Positions 1 through 8,775 of a stretch of DNA of 61,779 bases are shown one piece after another (position 1 is the stretch's first letter; every line of letters begins with the position of its first letter). Source of the stretch: an uncultured Bacteriovoracaceae bacterium (GTDB lineage: Bacteria; Bdellovibrionota; Bacteriovoracia; Bacteriovoracales; Bacteriovoracaceae). A program made the translations under genes and the position numbers. The notes beneath the pieces are model-generated. The model made no database searches and was not told where the DNA came from. It saw nothing but the letters and a program-made list of their open reading frames with translations. The DNA is taken from the NCBI GenBank assembly GCA_938034385.1, contig CALHLC010000005.1, positions 1 through 61,779 on the forward strand, given 5' to 3'.

Positions 1-2
1 GT

Positions 3-44
3 GACAAAGAATCTCTAAAAGATGACAATATTAGTGAAGTATGA
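3..44 (+). CDS. C-terminal tail of an upstream gene (partial)
   Basis: The first 44 bases contain one open frame that ends in TGA at 42-44 and encodes a short hydrophilic, acidic tail (DKESLKDDNISEV). It would be the 3' end of a gene that begins before the window. The stretch is too short to identify a family, and the only support is an open frame followed directly by the next gene's regulatory region. Low confidence. Confidence 0.3.
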   Translation, partial: DKESLKDDNISEV

Positions 45-57
45 ATTTCATATTTCA

Positions 58-73
58 ATAACATGGATGTTAT
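58..73. promoter_or_regulatory. Perfect inverted repeat before the first complete gene
   Basis: ATAACAT-GG-ATGTTAT is a 7+2+7 inverted repeat. It lies immediately before the Shine-Dalgarno-like GGGAG (75-79) of the gene that starts at 89. A symmetric site of this size in an otherwise plain 44-base gap could be an operator or a small mRNA hairpin that limits ribosome access. No family of regulator is implied by the sequence itself. Confidence 0.35.
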
Positions 74-88
74 CGGGAGTAAATTTCA

Positions 89-1849
89 TTGAAAAAAAAT
101 TCTACGAACTTATTTTTTTGTGCTTCAGTTTTTATTTTAACCGCAGCTCTTGCTGGAGTTGGATACTTTTATAAAACAACTGAATCGACTATTAACAATT
201 TAAGCAATATAAGAAACGGCTCTCATATTTGTACCTCGAGAGTTTCTCAAAGTTTCATCTCTTTTGCTGGTAGTGCTTTATCAGCTCTGAGTTTAGAGAA
301 GAGATTCTTAAATGCTACGGACGATTGTTTTTCGGGAATAGATTCTAAAGTCTTAGGGCTTTCAGCTTATTCTTTCGAAGGACTTTCAACGACTATGTTG
401 GATGAGTATATGAGGTTTAAAAATCTCGTAAGGAATACTGATACACAAGTTAGTTCTGTCCAAAAATCTTTTTATAAAATAAATGATGCAAAATTTAATT
501 TAGGGGTGAAGCTTAATAAAGCAATAAGAGGGCTTGAAACTCGAAGACAATTTTTTAAGTACGGTTTTCTTGGAATCTTAACTCTCTTAACTTTACTTGC
601 TGTCATGTTTTTAATTACCTGGCGAACAATTAATTCTAAAATTGGATCAATAGAAGAAGAAGCTAGATTTATTGTTGATGATTTTGAGAACAATGGACCT
701 CGCTTAGAAAGATTGGTTGAAAAAGCACTGGATTTTGTGAATGTACCTGTTTTAAAAAATGTGTTCCTGGATTATCATACTTATGTTTCTGAGACACGTT
801 CTCTAGAGGCCTTAAAGCAACCTAATTATAAGAAGGTTGGCCTTGGTTCTTCAGGTTTTGAAGATGATTATGTAGTACAAGTTTTTTCTGAAGAGGAAGC
901 AACTGCAATGGCAATGGAACAGATGATGAGTTCTGAGCAAAGTGAAGAATTTAAGGAGTTTCCATTTAAATCTCCAAATAGTAATTTTTCTGAATTAAAC
1001 TCTGCTGATGAGTTAGTTGAAGAAAGTCTAAAGAAAAACGAACTTAGTACTTTAGAAGAGACTCTCAATGAAACCCCTCTTAAGTTTGAATCTGAAGAGT
1101 TGGTAAATGATGGAGATGCTCCTGTAACCTTAGCCGAAATTGCTAGGAAAGCTGAGGAACTTGATTCACCTACTGAGTCTGAAAACACGAGCACTGTCAC
1201 TGAAAACAATATTGAAGCTGGAGTATCGACAACTAAAAATTCAGTTCAAGAAACCAAAGTTGTAAGCGAGTTTAAAAAGATATTAGGAAAAGTGACAAGA
1301 GCATTTTTAAGAAATACCACTGACTCTGCTTTAACTTGGGAATTTGATAGTACATATATTGATTTCATGATGATGAAAAACTCAGAAGAGCTCGTTCATA
1401 TATTACATGCCTTAGTAACTAGATATCATAAAGGTTTTTGCGACTCTGATACAAACCCAGTAAGTAGAACGATAAAAGTCAGCAGAGATATTGTTGATGG
1501 TGATGTAGTGGTTGAGTTTAAAGGAAGAAATTTAGTTTTTAATACCGCTGAGTTAGAATATTTTAACACTTCAGATCCAAGCTTAAAAAAGCTTGTAGAC
1601 GTGAACTTCATAATGCTTCACAAGTTATCATTGGATATTAAAGGTGATATAGAAGTGAGAAATGAATTCAGTGAAGCTGGAGAGAGAGAAGCTATCGTAA
1701 AGATTTATTTACCTTTAATAATGACCAATATTTCTCCTAGTACTCAGCTCGAATCTAATAAGTCTGGGAATGAGAAGTTTTTCAGTAGAGTCTTGAAGGG
1801 TACTAAGAAGCAATTAAACAAACGTTTAAAGAAAGAAACGACTGTTTAA
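89..1849 (+). CDS. Two-TM membrane protein with degenerate histidine-kinase-like ATPase domain
   Basis: The start is TTG, with GGGAG about 9 bases upstream. The 586-residue product has a membrane segment near residues 9-29, a roughly 125-residue predicted periplasmic region, a second membrane segment near 157-177, and then a cytoplasmic part. An acidic, Ser/Glu-rich linker spans about residues 260-390. The last 180 residues read like a HATPase_c fold: a helix resembling the N-box region (EELVHILHALVTRYHKG), and a C-terminal block (DIKGDIEVRN...EAIVKIYLPL) matching the usual closing strand pattern of histidine kinases. The N-box asparagine and the glycine-rich G boxes are not visible, and there is no H-box. 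It may be a pseudokinase or an adaptor. The general architecture is clear; the fold assignment is inference. Confidence 0.7.
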   Translation: MKKNSTNLFFCASVFILTAALAGVGYFYKTTESTINNLSNIRNGSHICTSRVSQSFISFAGSALSALSLEKRFLNATDDCFSGIDSKVLGLSAYSFEGLSTTMLDEYMRFKNLVRNTDTQVSSVQKSFYKINDAKFNLGVKLNKAIRGLETRRQFFKYGFLGILTLLTLLAVMFLITWRTINSKIGSIEEEARFIVDDFENNGPRLERLVEKALDFVNVPVLKNVFLDYHTYVSETRSLEALKQPNYKKVGLGSSGFEDDYVVQVFSEEEATAMAMEQMMSSEQSEEFKEFPFKSPNSNFSELNSADELVEESLKKNELSTLEETLNETPLKFESEELVNDGDAPVTLAEIARKAEELDSPTESENTSTVTENNIEAGVSTTKNSVQETKVVSEFKKILGKVTRAFLRNTTDSALTWEFDSTYIDFMMMKNSEELVHILHALVTRYHKGFCDSDTNPVSRTIKVSRDIVDGDVVVEFKGRNLVFNTAELEYFNTSDPSLKKLVDVNFIMLHKLSLDIKGDIEVRNEFSEAGEREAIVKIYLPLIMTNISPSTQLESNKSGNEKFFSRVLKGTKKQLNKRLKKETTV

Positions 1850-1907
1850 AACAAGTCCTATTTTCAGTGTAAATTTCTTAAAAATTATAACTTAGGTCGA
1901 TTGAATA

Positions 1908-1936
1908 ATGACAAAAACCGACCGGAATCATACAAT
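1908..1936 (+). promoter_or_regulatory. Sigma70-type promoter of the 2-7.4 kb operon
   Basis: ATGACA (1908-1913, 5/6 to TTGACA), a 17-base spacer, and TACAAT (1931-1936, 5/6 to TATAAT) predict a transcription start near 1943, about 45 bases before the first start codon. A GGTCG/CGACC inverted pair (1895-1899 and 1919-1923) flanks the -35 element and could bind a regulator, but five base pairs is weak evidence. The promoter would drive the gene at 1988 and the closely packed genes behind it. Confidence 0.55.
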
Positions 1937-1987
1937 ATTGTTCTAATAAAACTTTTCAAAAATTATTAAAAAATTTTGGAGAAACTG

Positions 1988-4777
1988 TTGAGAAAAAGGA
2001 ATTTTGCAGCGTCATCTTGGCTTCAAAGAAATGCGATTGATAAAACTTTATTATCAATTAAAACTCGTAAAGAAGAACTAGGAGTCCTGCCTTCATTTGA
2101 ATCTATGAAGGCCAAGAGTGTAAATACTCATGGTGCTAAGTTTCCTCTTAAAAACTTAGATCTAGAATGGTTAGCAGAAAACCTTAACTCGAAGTCTGGT
2201 TATGTTTTTACTCAGGCCTTGAATGAATTATCTAAAGAGGTGAAGTTTTATATTTCTAATAATCAAAATTTATTATTAATTTTAAAGGACTCACTTTTTA
2301 ATGAGTTTTTAGATTATTGTGATCACCATGCTTTAAATATTTCTCTTAATGATAGTGATGAGTTCTTATTGCACTTAAAGAAAGTAAAGCAATCAGAGCA
2401 TCGTATTGCTTTAACGAAGTTCTTAGATTCTTATTCTTACAAGGTTTCAAGCTTTTATCTTTTAAAGCTGCGCTTGTTGAGAGTTATTGCAGTCCAAGAG
2501 AAAGAAGTGATTTTATCTTCAGAGCTTTTATCAATAAATAGTTTGTTTTTAAAATACTTCAAGAAAAATAGTAGCGTAGAGTTTAAATCATCTTTTATGA
2601 AGTCAAATCTTTATAGTTGGTACAGTCCAAGCAACAAGGTTTTAAGCTTTATCCAACAATATTTTAATTTATGTGAAAAATTAACTCTTCATGAGATTTT
2701 AAGTGTCTTGCATACAAAGCTTGAATATAAAGATTTAAGCTCTCAAGCAATAAGTCATAAAAACTTTGGCTTACTTTTTAATTCAATTTTGATTAACTTT
2801 ACAGACTGGTTGGATAATAAGAAATCTAAAAGAAGTGAGAATGAACTTAATATTTTAAGTACTAAATTTCTAGGAGATAATTTAGAGGAGTTGTCACACG
2901 CTTTCTGGCAGGCCCAATATAATAATAGCTATTTTAAATGGGATGATTTGTTATGTCCTTTGTTTGAAAAAATACAAAAAGACGATTTTTTCTTTAAACT
3001 TATTAATGAAATAGAGTTTTATTCTTTTTTAGTTAAGATTTCTCCTTTTTATATAAAATCCTCAAAGCAGTTTTTAAGTAAATGTGCTTCTGATTTTAAT
3101 TTTAATACACATGAAGATTTTTCTTCTCAAAAATCTTTTGTTTTTGAGGACTCATTTGGAGGAAAGAGTACATATAATCGAATAGTACTTTCTTTAATAG
3201 AACAACCTAAGAAGAACCCTTGGTTTTACCTTAATTCTAAAATTAAAAACAATATTAAAGACTTAAAAGATCAAGGTTATATGATTGTCCTTTCTAATCA
3301 GTCCTTATTTGTACCGAGTCAAAAAGAGAAATTAAAAATCCTCTTAAATGAAGTAAACATAGAATGTGTTTTTAACTTTTGCGACGTTAAGGGAAAGGGA
3401 GAGATTCCAAACTATATTTATGTTATCTCTAAAAAGAAGATCATGGATCAGCAGATCAAGAGAAGGGTTTGCTATAATTTAAGATTTAACTCCAAACTAG
3501 CATCTATGGTTTCATTTGCTGACCTTACAAGTGAAATGAATAAATTCTTCGAAGAGAATTTTGAAGTAGTACCGCCTTTTTATCAAAGAGTCGGGCAAGG
3601 ATTTACTTTTCAATTTTTTCAAAATGCAATTATTAATGGTCAGATAATACAAACAGATGATGATGAAACAAGAATTACTCACCCTAGTTTCTTAGATAAT
3701 ATGATTAAGGCTTGTAAGCCTTTCCATCATTATTTTTACTTAAGCTCTCTAGATCTAGAAGAAGTAGGAAGTGATCGTTTACAAACAAACTTTGACCTTC
3801 AACCTTCTTTCTCTTTAAACCCTGAGACTCAAGAATATGTTTTAATTTATAATTTTAACAATGAAGAAGAAATCTTTGTTGAGATTATTTCAAAAAACTT
3901 ACTAAGTTCTAAAATTGAAAGGTATGGTAAAGCAAGATGCTACTATTATTATCTTGTTCCTAGAATTTCGAATTTGAATATAAATTTATTCCAAGATTAC
4001 TTTAGATCAACGTTAGGAAAACAGTTATCTCAGGTCTCTATCATTGGCAGCTATCATAAAGCGAAATCTAAAGTTGAAAATATTTTAGTTCCGAAATGTC
4101 TTGGCCAAGACTTAGTAGAAGACACTGAGTTAAAAAACCTTCTTGATTTCATGGTCTCTCCTGAAGAGGAGCTATTAAATAATTGTTCTGTTAAATTAAT
4201 GAATAGATACAAGCAAACAAAGACGTTTTTTGATTTATTTATAGATTCAGATAAAGGAGCGGGAGTTTTAGCCTATTTAAGTTATTTTAGAAAAACATTG
4301 CTAAACATTGAAACGAAGACATCTATTTTAAAGTCAGATGCTTCAAAATTTGATTTTTCAAACCCCGTATTGAAAGAAAAATTATTAAGCTTTAAACTAA
4401 TGAACTTATATCCTAACAATGAAGAGGTCTTTATCGCTTTTTATGGTGAACATAAAGATGTCTTTAAAAAATTTACTAAATCTTCGATCTCATTTGAGGG
4501 TGACAAGAGTAAAGTTGATCTTTTCTCTGATGATGCTTTAGTTATCTCTATTCACTGTGAAAAGTACTTAGGAGCTTTTATACATTTTTGTTTAAAAAAT
4601 ATAAGTAATATTCCTATTTCTGACTTAATTAAATCCTTAAGAGTTCCATCAAGCGAAGATTTAAAAGATCTTAGTTGTCAGTTTCTAAATAAAAAGTCCA
4701 ACTTCAAAGATTTAAGTGAAGATGTCGAAGTATTAATGAATTCAATCTTTAGAAAGCTTGTATCCAGACACTCTTAA
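1988..4777 (+). CDS. Large protein with degenerate N6-adenine methyltransferase and specificity-like regions
   Basis: I place the start at TTG 1988 because GGAG lies 6 bases upstream; an in-frame TTG at 1976 has no such site. The protein has about 929 residues and no signal peptide. Around residue 430, DQGYMIVLSNQSLFVPSQKE followed by GEIPNYIYVISKKK resembles the end of the N-6 DNA methylase (HsdM-type) catalytic domain. About 40 residues earlier, EDSFGGKS sits where such enzymes carry NPPFGGKS, so the catalytic motif is lost. Near residues 668-704, FRSTLGKQLSQVSIIGS and the following LVPK resemble the Type I specificity / TaqI-C pattern (LnS..G...l..i..Gs...IPlP). It heads an operon with ChaN-like, dtd and rsmD genes. 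It is probably not an active methylase; its role is unknown. Confidence 0.6.
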   Translation: MRKRNFAASSWLQRNAIDKTLLSIKTRKEELGVLPSFESMKAKSVNTHGAKFPLKNLDLEWLAENLNSKSGYVFTQALNELSKEVKFYISNNQNLLLILKDSLFNEFLDYCDHHALNISLNDSDEFLLHLKKVKQSEHRIALTKFLDSYSYKVSSFYLLKLRLLRVIAVQEKEVILSSELLSINSLFLKYFKKNSSVEFKSSFMKSNLYSWYSPSNKVLSFIQQYFNLCEKLTLHEILSVLHTKLEYKDLSSQAISHKNFGLLFNSILINFTDWLDNKKSKRSENELNILSTKFLGDNLEELSHAFWQAQYNNSYFKWDDLLCPLFEKIQKDDFFFKLINEIEFYSFLVKISPFYIKSSKQFLSKCASDFNFNTHEDFSSQKSFVFEDSFGGKSTYNRIVLSLIEQPKKNPWFYLNSKIKNNIKDLKDQGYMIVLSNQSLFVPSQKEKLKILLNEVNIECVFNFCDVKGKGEIPNYIYVISKKKIMDQQIKRRVCYNLRFNSKLASMVSFADLTSEMNKFFEENFEVVPPFYQRVGQGFTFQFFQNAIINGQIIQTDDDETRITHPSFLDNMIKACKPFHHYFYLSSLDLEEVGSDRLQTNFDLQPSFSLNPETQEYVLIYNFNNEEEIFVEIISKNLLSSKIERYGKARCYYYYLVPRISNLNINLFQDYFRSTLGKQLSQVSIIGSYHKAKSKVENILVPKCLGQDLVEDTELKNLLDFMVSPEEELLNNCSVKLMNRYKQTKTFFDLFIDSDKGAGVLAYLSYFRKTLLNIETKTSILKSDASKFDFSNPVLKEKLLSFKLMNLYPNNEEVFIAFYGEHKDVFKKFTKSSISFEGDKSKVDLFSDDALVISIHCEKYLGAFIHFCLKNISNIPISDLIKSLRVPSSEDLKDLSCQFLNKKSNFKDLSEDVEVLMNSIFRKLVSRHS

Positions 4778-4793
4778 CCATAACATATAAAAC

Positions 4794-6377
4794 ATGAGTT
4801 CTTTTTACGAACACCATAAAAAGATTTTTGAATTTATGAAGTCTAAGGCCTTGTCATATGAAGCACAGACAGACGAGAATTCTCTATTAAAAGAATTTGA
4901 AAAAAATCTCTATGACTATTCAAGTAGAAAATTCGATACTTCATCTTTAGATGAACTTTTTCAAAGAATTGAAAAGTCTCAAGTCATTTATCTTGGTGAT
5001 TTTCATACTTTCGATCAAAGTGTAAAAAACTTAATTCGGTTTATGAAAGTACTTCAAAAGAAAAATGATAACTTGTTAATCGGATTAGAGATGATTGGAT
5101 ATGATAAGTTGGAAGTTTTAGATGGGTTTATGCAATCTGTTTTAACTGAAAGAGAGTTCTTAGAAGGAATAAATTACTCTGAGTCATGGAGGTTTCCTTG
5201 GTCACACTATAAAGAGATTTTTAAATTTGCGAAGTTCCACGGAATAAAAGTTGTGCCACTCAATTCAGAAGGAGACCTAGAAGGTCGAGAGCACTTTGCA
5301 GCAAAGATCTTAAATAATGAGCTGGAAAAAGATAGTGCAGCCTCAGTACTTGTTTTATTTGGAGAGATGCACATAACTCCTAATAAATTGCCTCTTAAAT
5401 TAAAAGAGAAGACAATAGGAACTATAAATCAAACAATTATCTATCAAAATTTAGATGAAGTATATTGGAACTCAATTTTGGAAAAAGATAAAATTGATGA
5501 TTTTCAAATAATTAGATTCACTGATGATGAATTCTGTATGATCTCTTCTCCTCCTTGGATGAAGTATGAAAGTCTATGTTATTGGTATGAAGGTCTAATC
5601 TCTGACCCAGAATTCGATATACATGAATATCTTATTGCTAATGGGTATAAAATTTTCTCAGAAGACCCTGTTGATTCTTTTATAGAAACTAGAAATATTT
5701 TGAAAAACTTTTTAGACTTAAAGTTAGGTGAAGATAAATTTACAATCTATGATCATCAAAAATCTACCTATTTAAAACAGAGGATGGCACATGAGTTATT
5801 TCATAGGTATTACACTACTCACCTTGAACTTAACAAATCTTTTATTTCTTATGATACCAAAATAATCTATTGTGCGAATTATTCAGTAAATGAATTAGCA
5901 TCTCTTGCCTCAAAGGAATATTTGTTTTCTAAAGTTTCAAGTGATTTAAAGATTAGAATGTTTTCTGATAAAGAGCTCTTTGTTTTATTTAGCATCTATA
6001 TATCGAGTATAACAAATTTATTTGTAAAAATATTAAATCCATTTTTCAAGACAGATTTGTATCTAGATTTTTCTAAAAATCCAAATGATGAGAAAAGGTT
6101 TAAATTAGCAAAAGAAGTAATAGATACTCAGTCTTTTCCAAAAGAGTTGTTAGAGTTAGATCATTTTGAGATAGAGTCAGTTACTAAACTTTTAGGAGGA
6201 GTTATAGCTTTTAATATTTATGAGCATTCTGAGATTGACACTGCTGCTTTTGATCTCGAGCAATTTAAAACACAGTTTTTAGAACTCGAATATACAACTG
6301 ATAGCTTGACTCAATTTTCTAATGATTACTTGTTTAAGAATGAAGAAATCAAGAAACAAGAAAAGAGGATTTTTTAA
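4794..6377 (+). CDS. ChaN-domain protein without a signal peptide, with a long C-terminal extension
   Basis: The N-terminal ~230 residues match the ChaN/DUF399 family: VIYLGDFHTFDQS, then GLEMIGYDKLEVLDGF, WSHYKEIFKFAK and VVPLNSE, in the order seen in ChaN haem-binding lipoproteins. Those proteins are exported, but this one lacks a signal sequence or lipobox. It continues for about 290 residues with no family I recognise (527 in total). It starts 16 bases after the preceding stop without an obvious Shine-Dalgarno site, and its last base overlaps the dtd start (TAATG), so it is in the operon. The cytoplasmic location is inferred from the N-terminus; the ligand or substrate is unknown. Confidence 0.7.
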   Translation: MSSFYEHHKKIFEFMKSKALSYEAQTDENSLLKEFEKNLYDYSSRKFDTSSLDELFQRIEKSQVIYLGDFHTFDQSVKNLIRFMKVLQKKNDNLLIGLEMIGYDKLEVLDGFMQSVLTEREFLEGINYSESWRFPWSHYKEIFKFAKFHGIKVVPLNSEGDLEGREHFAAKILNNELEKDSAASVLVLFGEMHITPNKLPLKLKEKTIGTINQTIIYQNLDEVYWNSILEKDKIDDFQIIRFTDDEFCMISSPPWMKYESLCYWYEGLISDPEFDIHEYLIANGYKIFSEDPVDSFIETRNILKNFLDLKLGEDKFTIYDHQKSTYLKQRMAHELFHRYYTTHLELNKSFISYDTKIIYCANYSVNELASLASKEYLFSKVSSDLKIRMFSDKELFVLFSIYISSITNLFVKILNPFFKTDLYLDFSKNPNDEKRFKLAKEVIDTQSFPKELLELDHFEIESVTKLLGGVIAFNIYEHSEIDTAAFDLEQFKTQFLELEYTTDSLTQFSNDYLFKNEEIKKQEKRIF

Positions 6378-6811
6378 TGAAGTGTGTCTTGCAAAGAGTC
6401 TTGGAAGCAAAATGTGAAGTGGATAATAATTTGGTGTCTGAGATTTCTCATGGATTTTTATTATTAACTTGTTTTGAAAAAGAAGATGATAAAGCCACTA
6501 TAGATAAAGCCATTTACAAAATATTGAACTTAAGGATTTTTGATGATGAGGATGGGAGAATGAATAAAAATATTTTAGATGTTCAAGGAGAAATCTTAAA
6601 TATTAGTCAATTCACTCTTTCTTGGAATGGAACTAAGGGACATCGGCCAAGCTTTGAAAGATCAATGAATGCTCAAAGTGCAAATTTAAATTTTGAAATA
6701 ATGACAAGAAACTTCAATAAAAGTTTGAAGTGTAAAAAAGGAATATTTGGAGCAGATATGAAAATTTCTTTGGTTAATGATGGTCCAGTAACTTTTCATT
6801 TGGAATTTTAA
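6377..6811 (+). CDS. dtd: D-aminoacyl-tRNA deacylase
   Basis: A 144-residue DTD-family enzyme that hydrolyses D-amino acids (and misattached glycine) from tRNA. The two active-site motifs are present: SQFTL at residues 77-81 and the Gly-cis-Pro motif in NDGPVT (G136-P137). Length is the family norm. It overlaps the ChaN-domain gene and the rsmD gene by one base each (TAATG junctions), so translation is probably coupled through this part of the operon. It acts in the cytoplasm as a translation proofreading factor. Confidence 0.95.
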   Translation: MKCVLQRVLEAKCEVDNNLVSEISHGFLLLTCFEKEDDKATIDKAIYKILNLRIFDDEDGRMNKNILDVQGEILNISQFTLSWNGTKGHRPSFERSMNAQSANLNFEIMTRNFNKSLKCKKGIFGADMKISLVNDGPVTFHLEF

Positions 6812-7380
6812 TGAGCATTAGATTATTAGGTGGGATTGCTCAGAACTTTGAGATAAAAACACCTCGGAATTTTGGAACTAAACCAACACTTAGCTTATTG
6901 AAAAGAAAAGTCTTTGATCGTTATCAAGATTGGAGCTCTTTTAGAATTTATGATCTATTTGGTGGAACTGGCTCAATTGCTTTTGAAGCTGCTTCAAGAG
7001 GCTGTCAATTTGTAAATATTTATGAAGTGAACCCTAAGGCCCATAAATTTTTACTAGAAAATAAAAAAAGATTATTAACTCAATATGAACTAGGAGAGAT
7101 AAACATTCACTCCTACTCATGCTTAAAGGAAGAGAACTTTTTAGAATCTAGGGAGTTTGAAAATATTTATTATATTGATCCGCCTTTTAATAAATTAGAT
7201 CTTTATCCCGCTGTTTTTAATCATTTGTTAAATAGAAAAGGTACTTTAATGATAGAAGGTGACAATGTCATAACAGGTAAGCCCGATGAGTTGTTAGCAC
7301 AGTTTGTAGTGCTTAAGGACTCAATGGTTAAAGTTTATCAAAAAGGAAGTCACTATATTATAGTCTGCAAGCCCGACTAG
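6811..7380 (+). CDS. rsmD: 16S rRNA (guanine(966)-N2)-methyltransferase
   Basis: A 189-residue class I SAM-dependent methyltransferase of the RsmD family. The N-terminal MSIRLLGG...TKPTLSLLKRKVF corresponds to the RsmD opening (RIigG..rG..l..p....RPt...vre.lF). Motif I is DLFGGTGSIAFEAASRG (about residues 48-64) and the catalytic motif IV is IDPPF (about 123-127). It modifies G966 (E. coli numbering) in the small ribosomal subunit. It is the last gene of the operon that starts at 1988. Confidence 0.9.
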   Translation: MSIRLLGGIAQNFEIKTPRNFGTKPTLSLLKRKVFDRYQDWSSFRIYDLFGGTGSIAFEAASRGCQFVNIYEVNPKAHKFLLENKKRLLTQYELGEINIHSYSCLKEENFLESREFENIYYIDPPFNKLDLYPAVFNHLLNRKGTLMIEGDNVITGKPDELLAQFVVLKDSMVKVYQKGSHYIIVCKPD

Positions 7381-7458
7381 AAAGGTCGGTAAAGTTTTCC
7401 AACTGGTCTTTGATCACTTAAAATTAAATATTACTAAAAAGCTTAAGGAGGAGTTTTT

Positions 7459-8775
7459 TTGAATAAAACTTTTGTTCTCGATACCAATGTTCTTCTTTTT
7501 GACCCACGTTCTATTTTTAAATTTGATGATAATGAGGTTCATATTCCTCTTATTGTTGTTGAAGAATTAGATCGATTCAAAAAGGATCAAAGTGAAAACG
7601 GTCGTAATGCTAGAGAGTTTTCTCGAATTGTTGATAAATTAAGAACTCAAGGCTCCCTAGGTGAGGGTGTTCCAATGGAGCACGGTGGCAAGCTCTTCAT
7701 TAAAATTACTGAAGATGTAAATATTGAGACTGACTGGGGAATTGATTTAAATATTAACGATAATATTATTCTAAAAGATGCTTTATCTCTAAAAAAGCAA
7801 GGTAAAGAAGTAAGGTTAATTTCAAAAGATATTAACCTTAGATTAAAATCAGATGCTCTCGGGATAGAGAGTGAAGACTATGAATCAACAAATGTTACCT
7901 TTGATGAGCTATATACAGGCCAAAGAGTTGTTGGAGTTAGTGGAGATGACATTATGTCGTTTCAAGATAAAAGGTTTTTGGCTAAAGATGATGATGAAGG
8001 GCAACCTCTTTTTCCCAACGAATATATTTATCTAACTAATAAAGATAATGAGCATCAAAGAAAACTAGGAAGATATTGTAAAGAAAAGTCTGGAATCGTA
8101 CCGCTTATTAATAAAAGAGATGGTGTTTGGGGGATCTTTCCTAAAAATCAAGAACAACAATTTGCTCTAGATGCTCTCATGAATGATAAGGTAAACCTTG
8201 TCAGTCTTATGGGAAAGGCCGGTACAGGAAAAACACTTTTAGCAATTGCAGCTGGACTTGAAGCGACTATTAATTCTCAAACTTATACAAGAGTGTTAGT
8301 TTCAAGACCGATTATTCCAATGGGACGAGATCTAGGTTTTCTACCTGGAGATATAAATGAAAAACTTGGGCCATGGATGCAGCCTATCTTTGATAATATT
8401 GATTTCTTATTCGGTAATAAAAAAGGTGAGTTAGATTCTGTTTCTTGGGAAGAGTTGATCAATCAGGGTCTTTTACATGTTGAGCCACTAACTTATATTA
8501 GAGGTAGGTCTTTGCCGGGACAGTATATGATTGTTGATGAGGCACAAAATTTATCTCCTCATGAAATAAAAACGATTATCACCAGAGCAGGTGAGGGGAC
8601 TAAGATTGTTCTTACAGGAGATTGTGAACAAATTGATTCACCTTACTTGGATTCAATAAATAATGGATTAAGCCATTGTATTGAGCGACTAAAAGATGAA
8701 GAAATCGTAGCACATACGTTTTTAAAGTCTGGAGAAAGATCCTTGTTATCTGAAATCGCTTCTCTTAAGCTTTAG
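7459..8775 (+). CDS. PIN-PhoH fusion ATPase
   Basis: A TTG start with a near-perfect AAGGAGGAG Shine-Dalgarno sequence. The 438-residue protein has an N-terminal PIN nuclease-like domain (TNVLLFDP with its first acidic residue, VVEELDRFK, and a later acidic block), followed by a PhoH-type P-loop domain with GKAGTGKT near residues 252-259 and VDEAQN near 359-364. This is the YlaK/PhoH2 architecture, thought to couple RNA cleavage with an RNA helicase-like ATPase. It is preceded by its own 78-base gap and ends overlapping a convergent gene by 11 bases. Confidence 0.9.
   Translation: MNKTFVLDTNVLLFDPRSIFKFDDNEVHIPLIVVEELDRFKKDQSENGRNAREFSRIVDKLRTQGSLGEGVPMEHGGKLFIKITEDVNIETDWGIDLNINDNIILKDALSLKKQGKEVRLISKDINLRLKSDALGIESEDYESTNVTFDELYTGQRVVGVSGDDIMSFQDKRFLAKDDDEGQPLFPNEYIYLTNKDNEHQRKLGRYCKEKSGIVPLINKRDGVWGIFPKNQEQQFALDALMNDKVNLVSLMGKAGTGKTLLAIAAGLEATINSQTYTRVLVSRPIIPMGRDLGFLPGDINEKLGPWMQPIFDNIDFLFGNKKGELDSVSWEELINQGLLHVEPLTYIRGRSLPGQYMIVDEAQNLSPHEIKTIITRAGEGTKIVLTGDCEQIDSPYLDSINNGLSHCIERLKDEEIVAHTFLKSGERSLLSEIASLKL

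Noticed and set aside
868-1209. Serine-rich antisense frames across the acidic linker of the first gene
   Set aside because: They are mirror images of the Glu/Ser codon bias of the real gene and lack ribosome sites.
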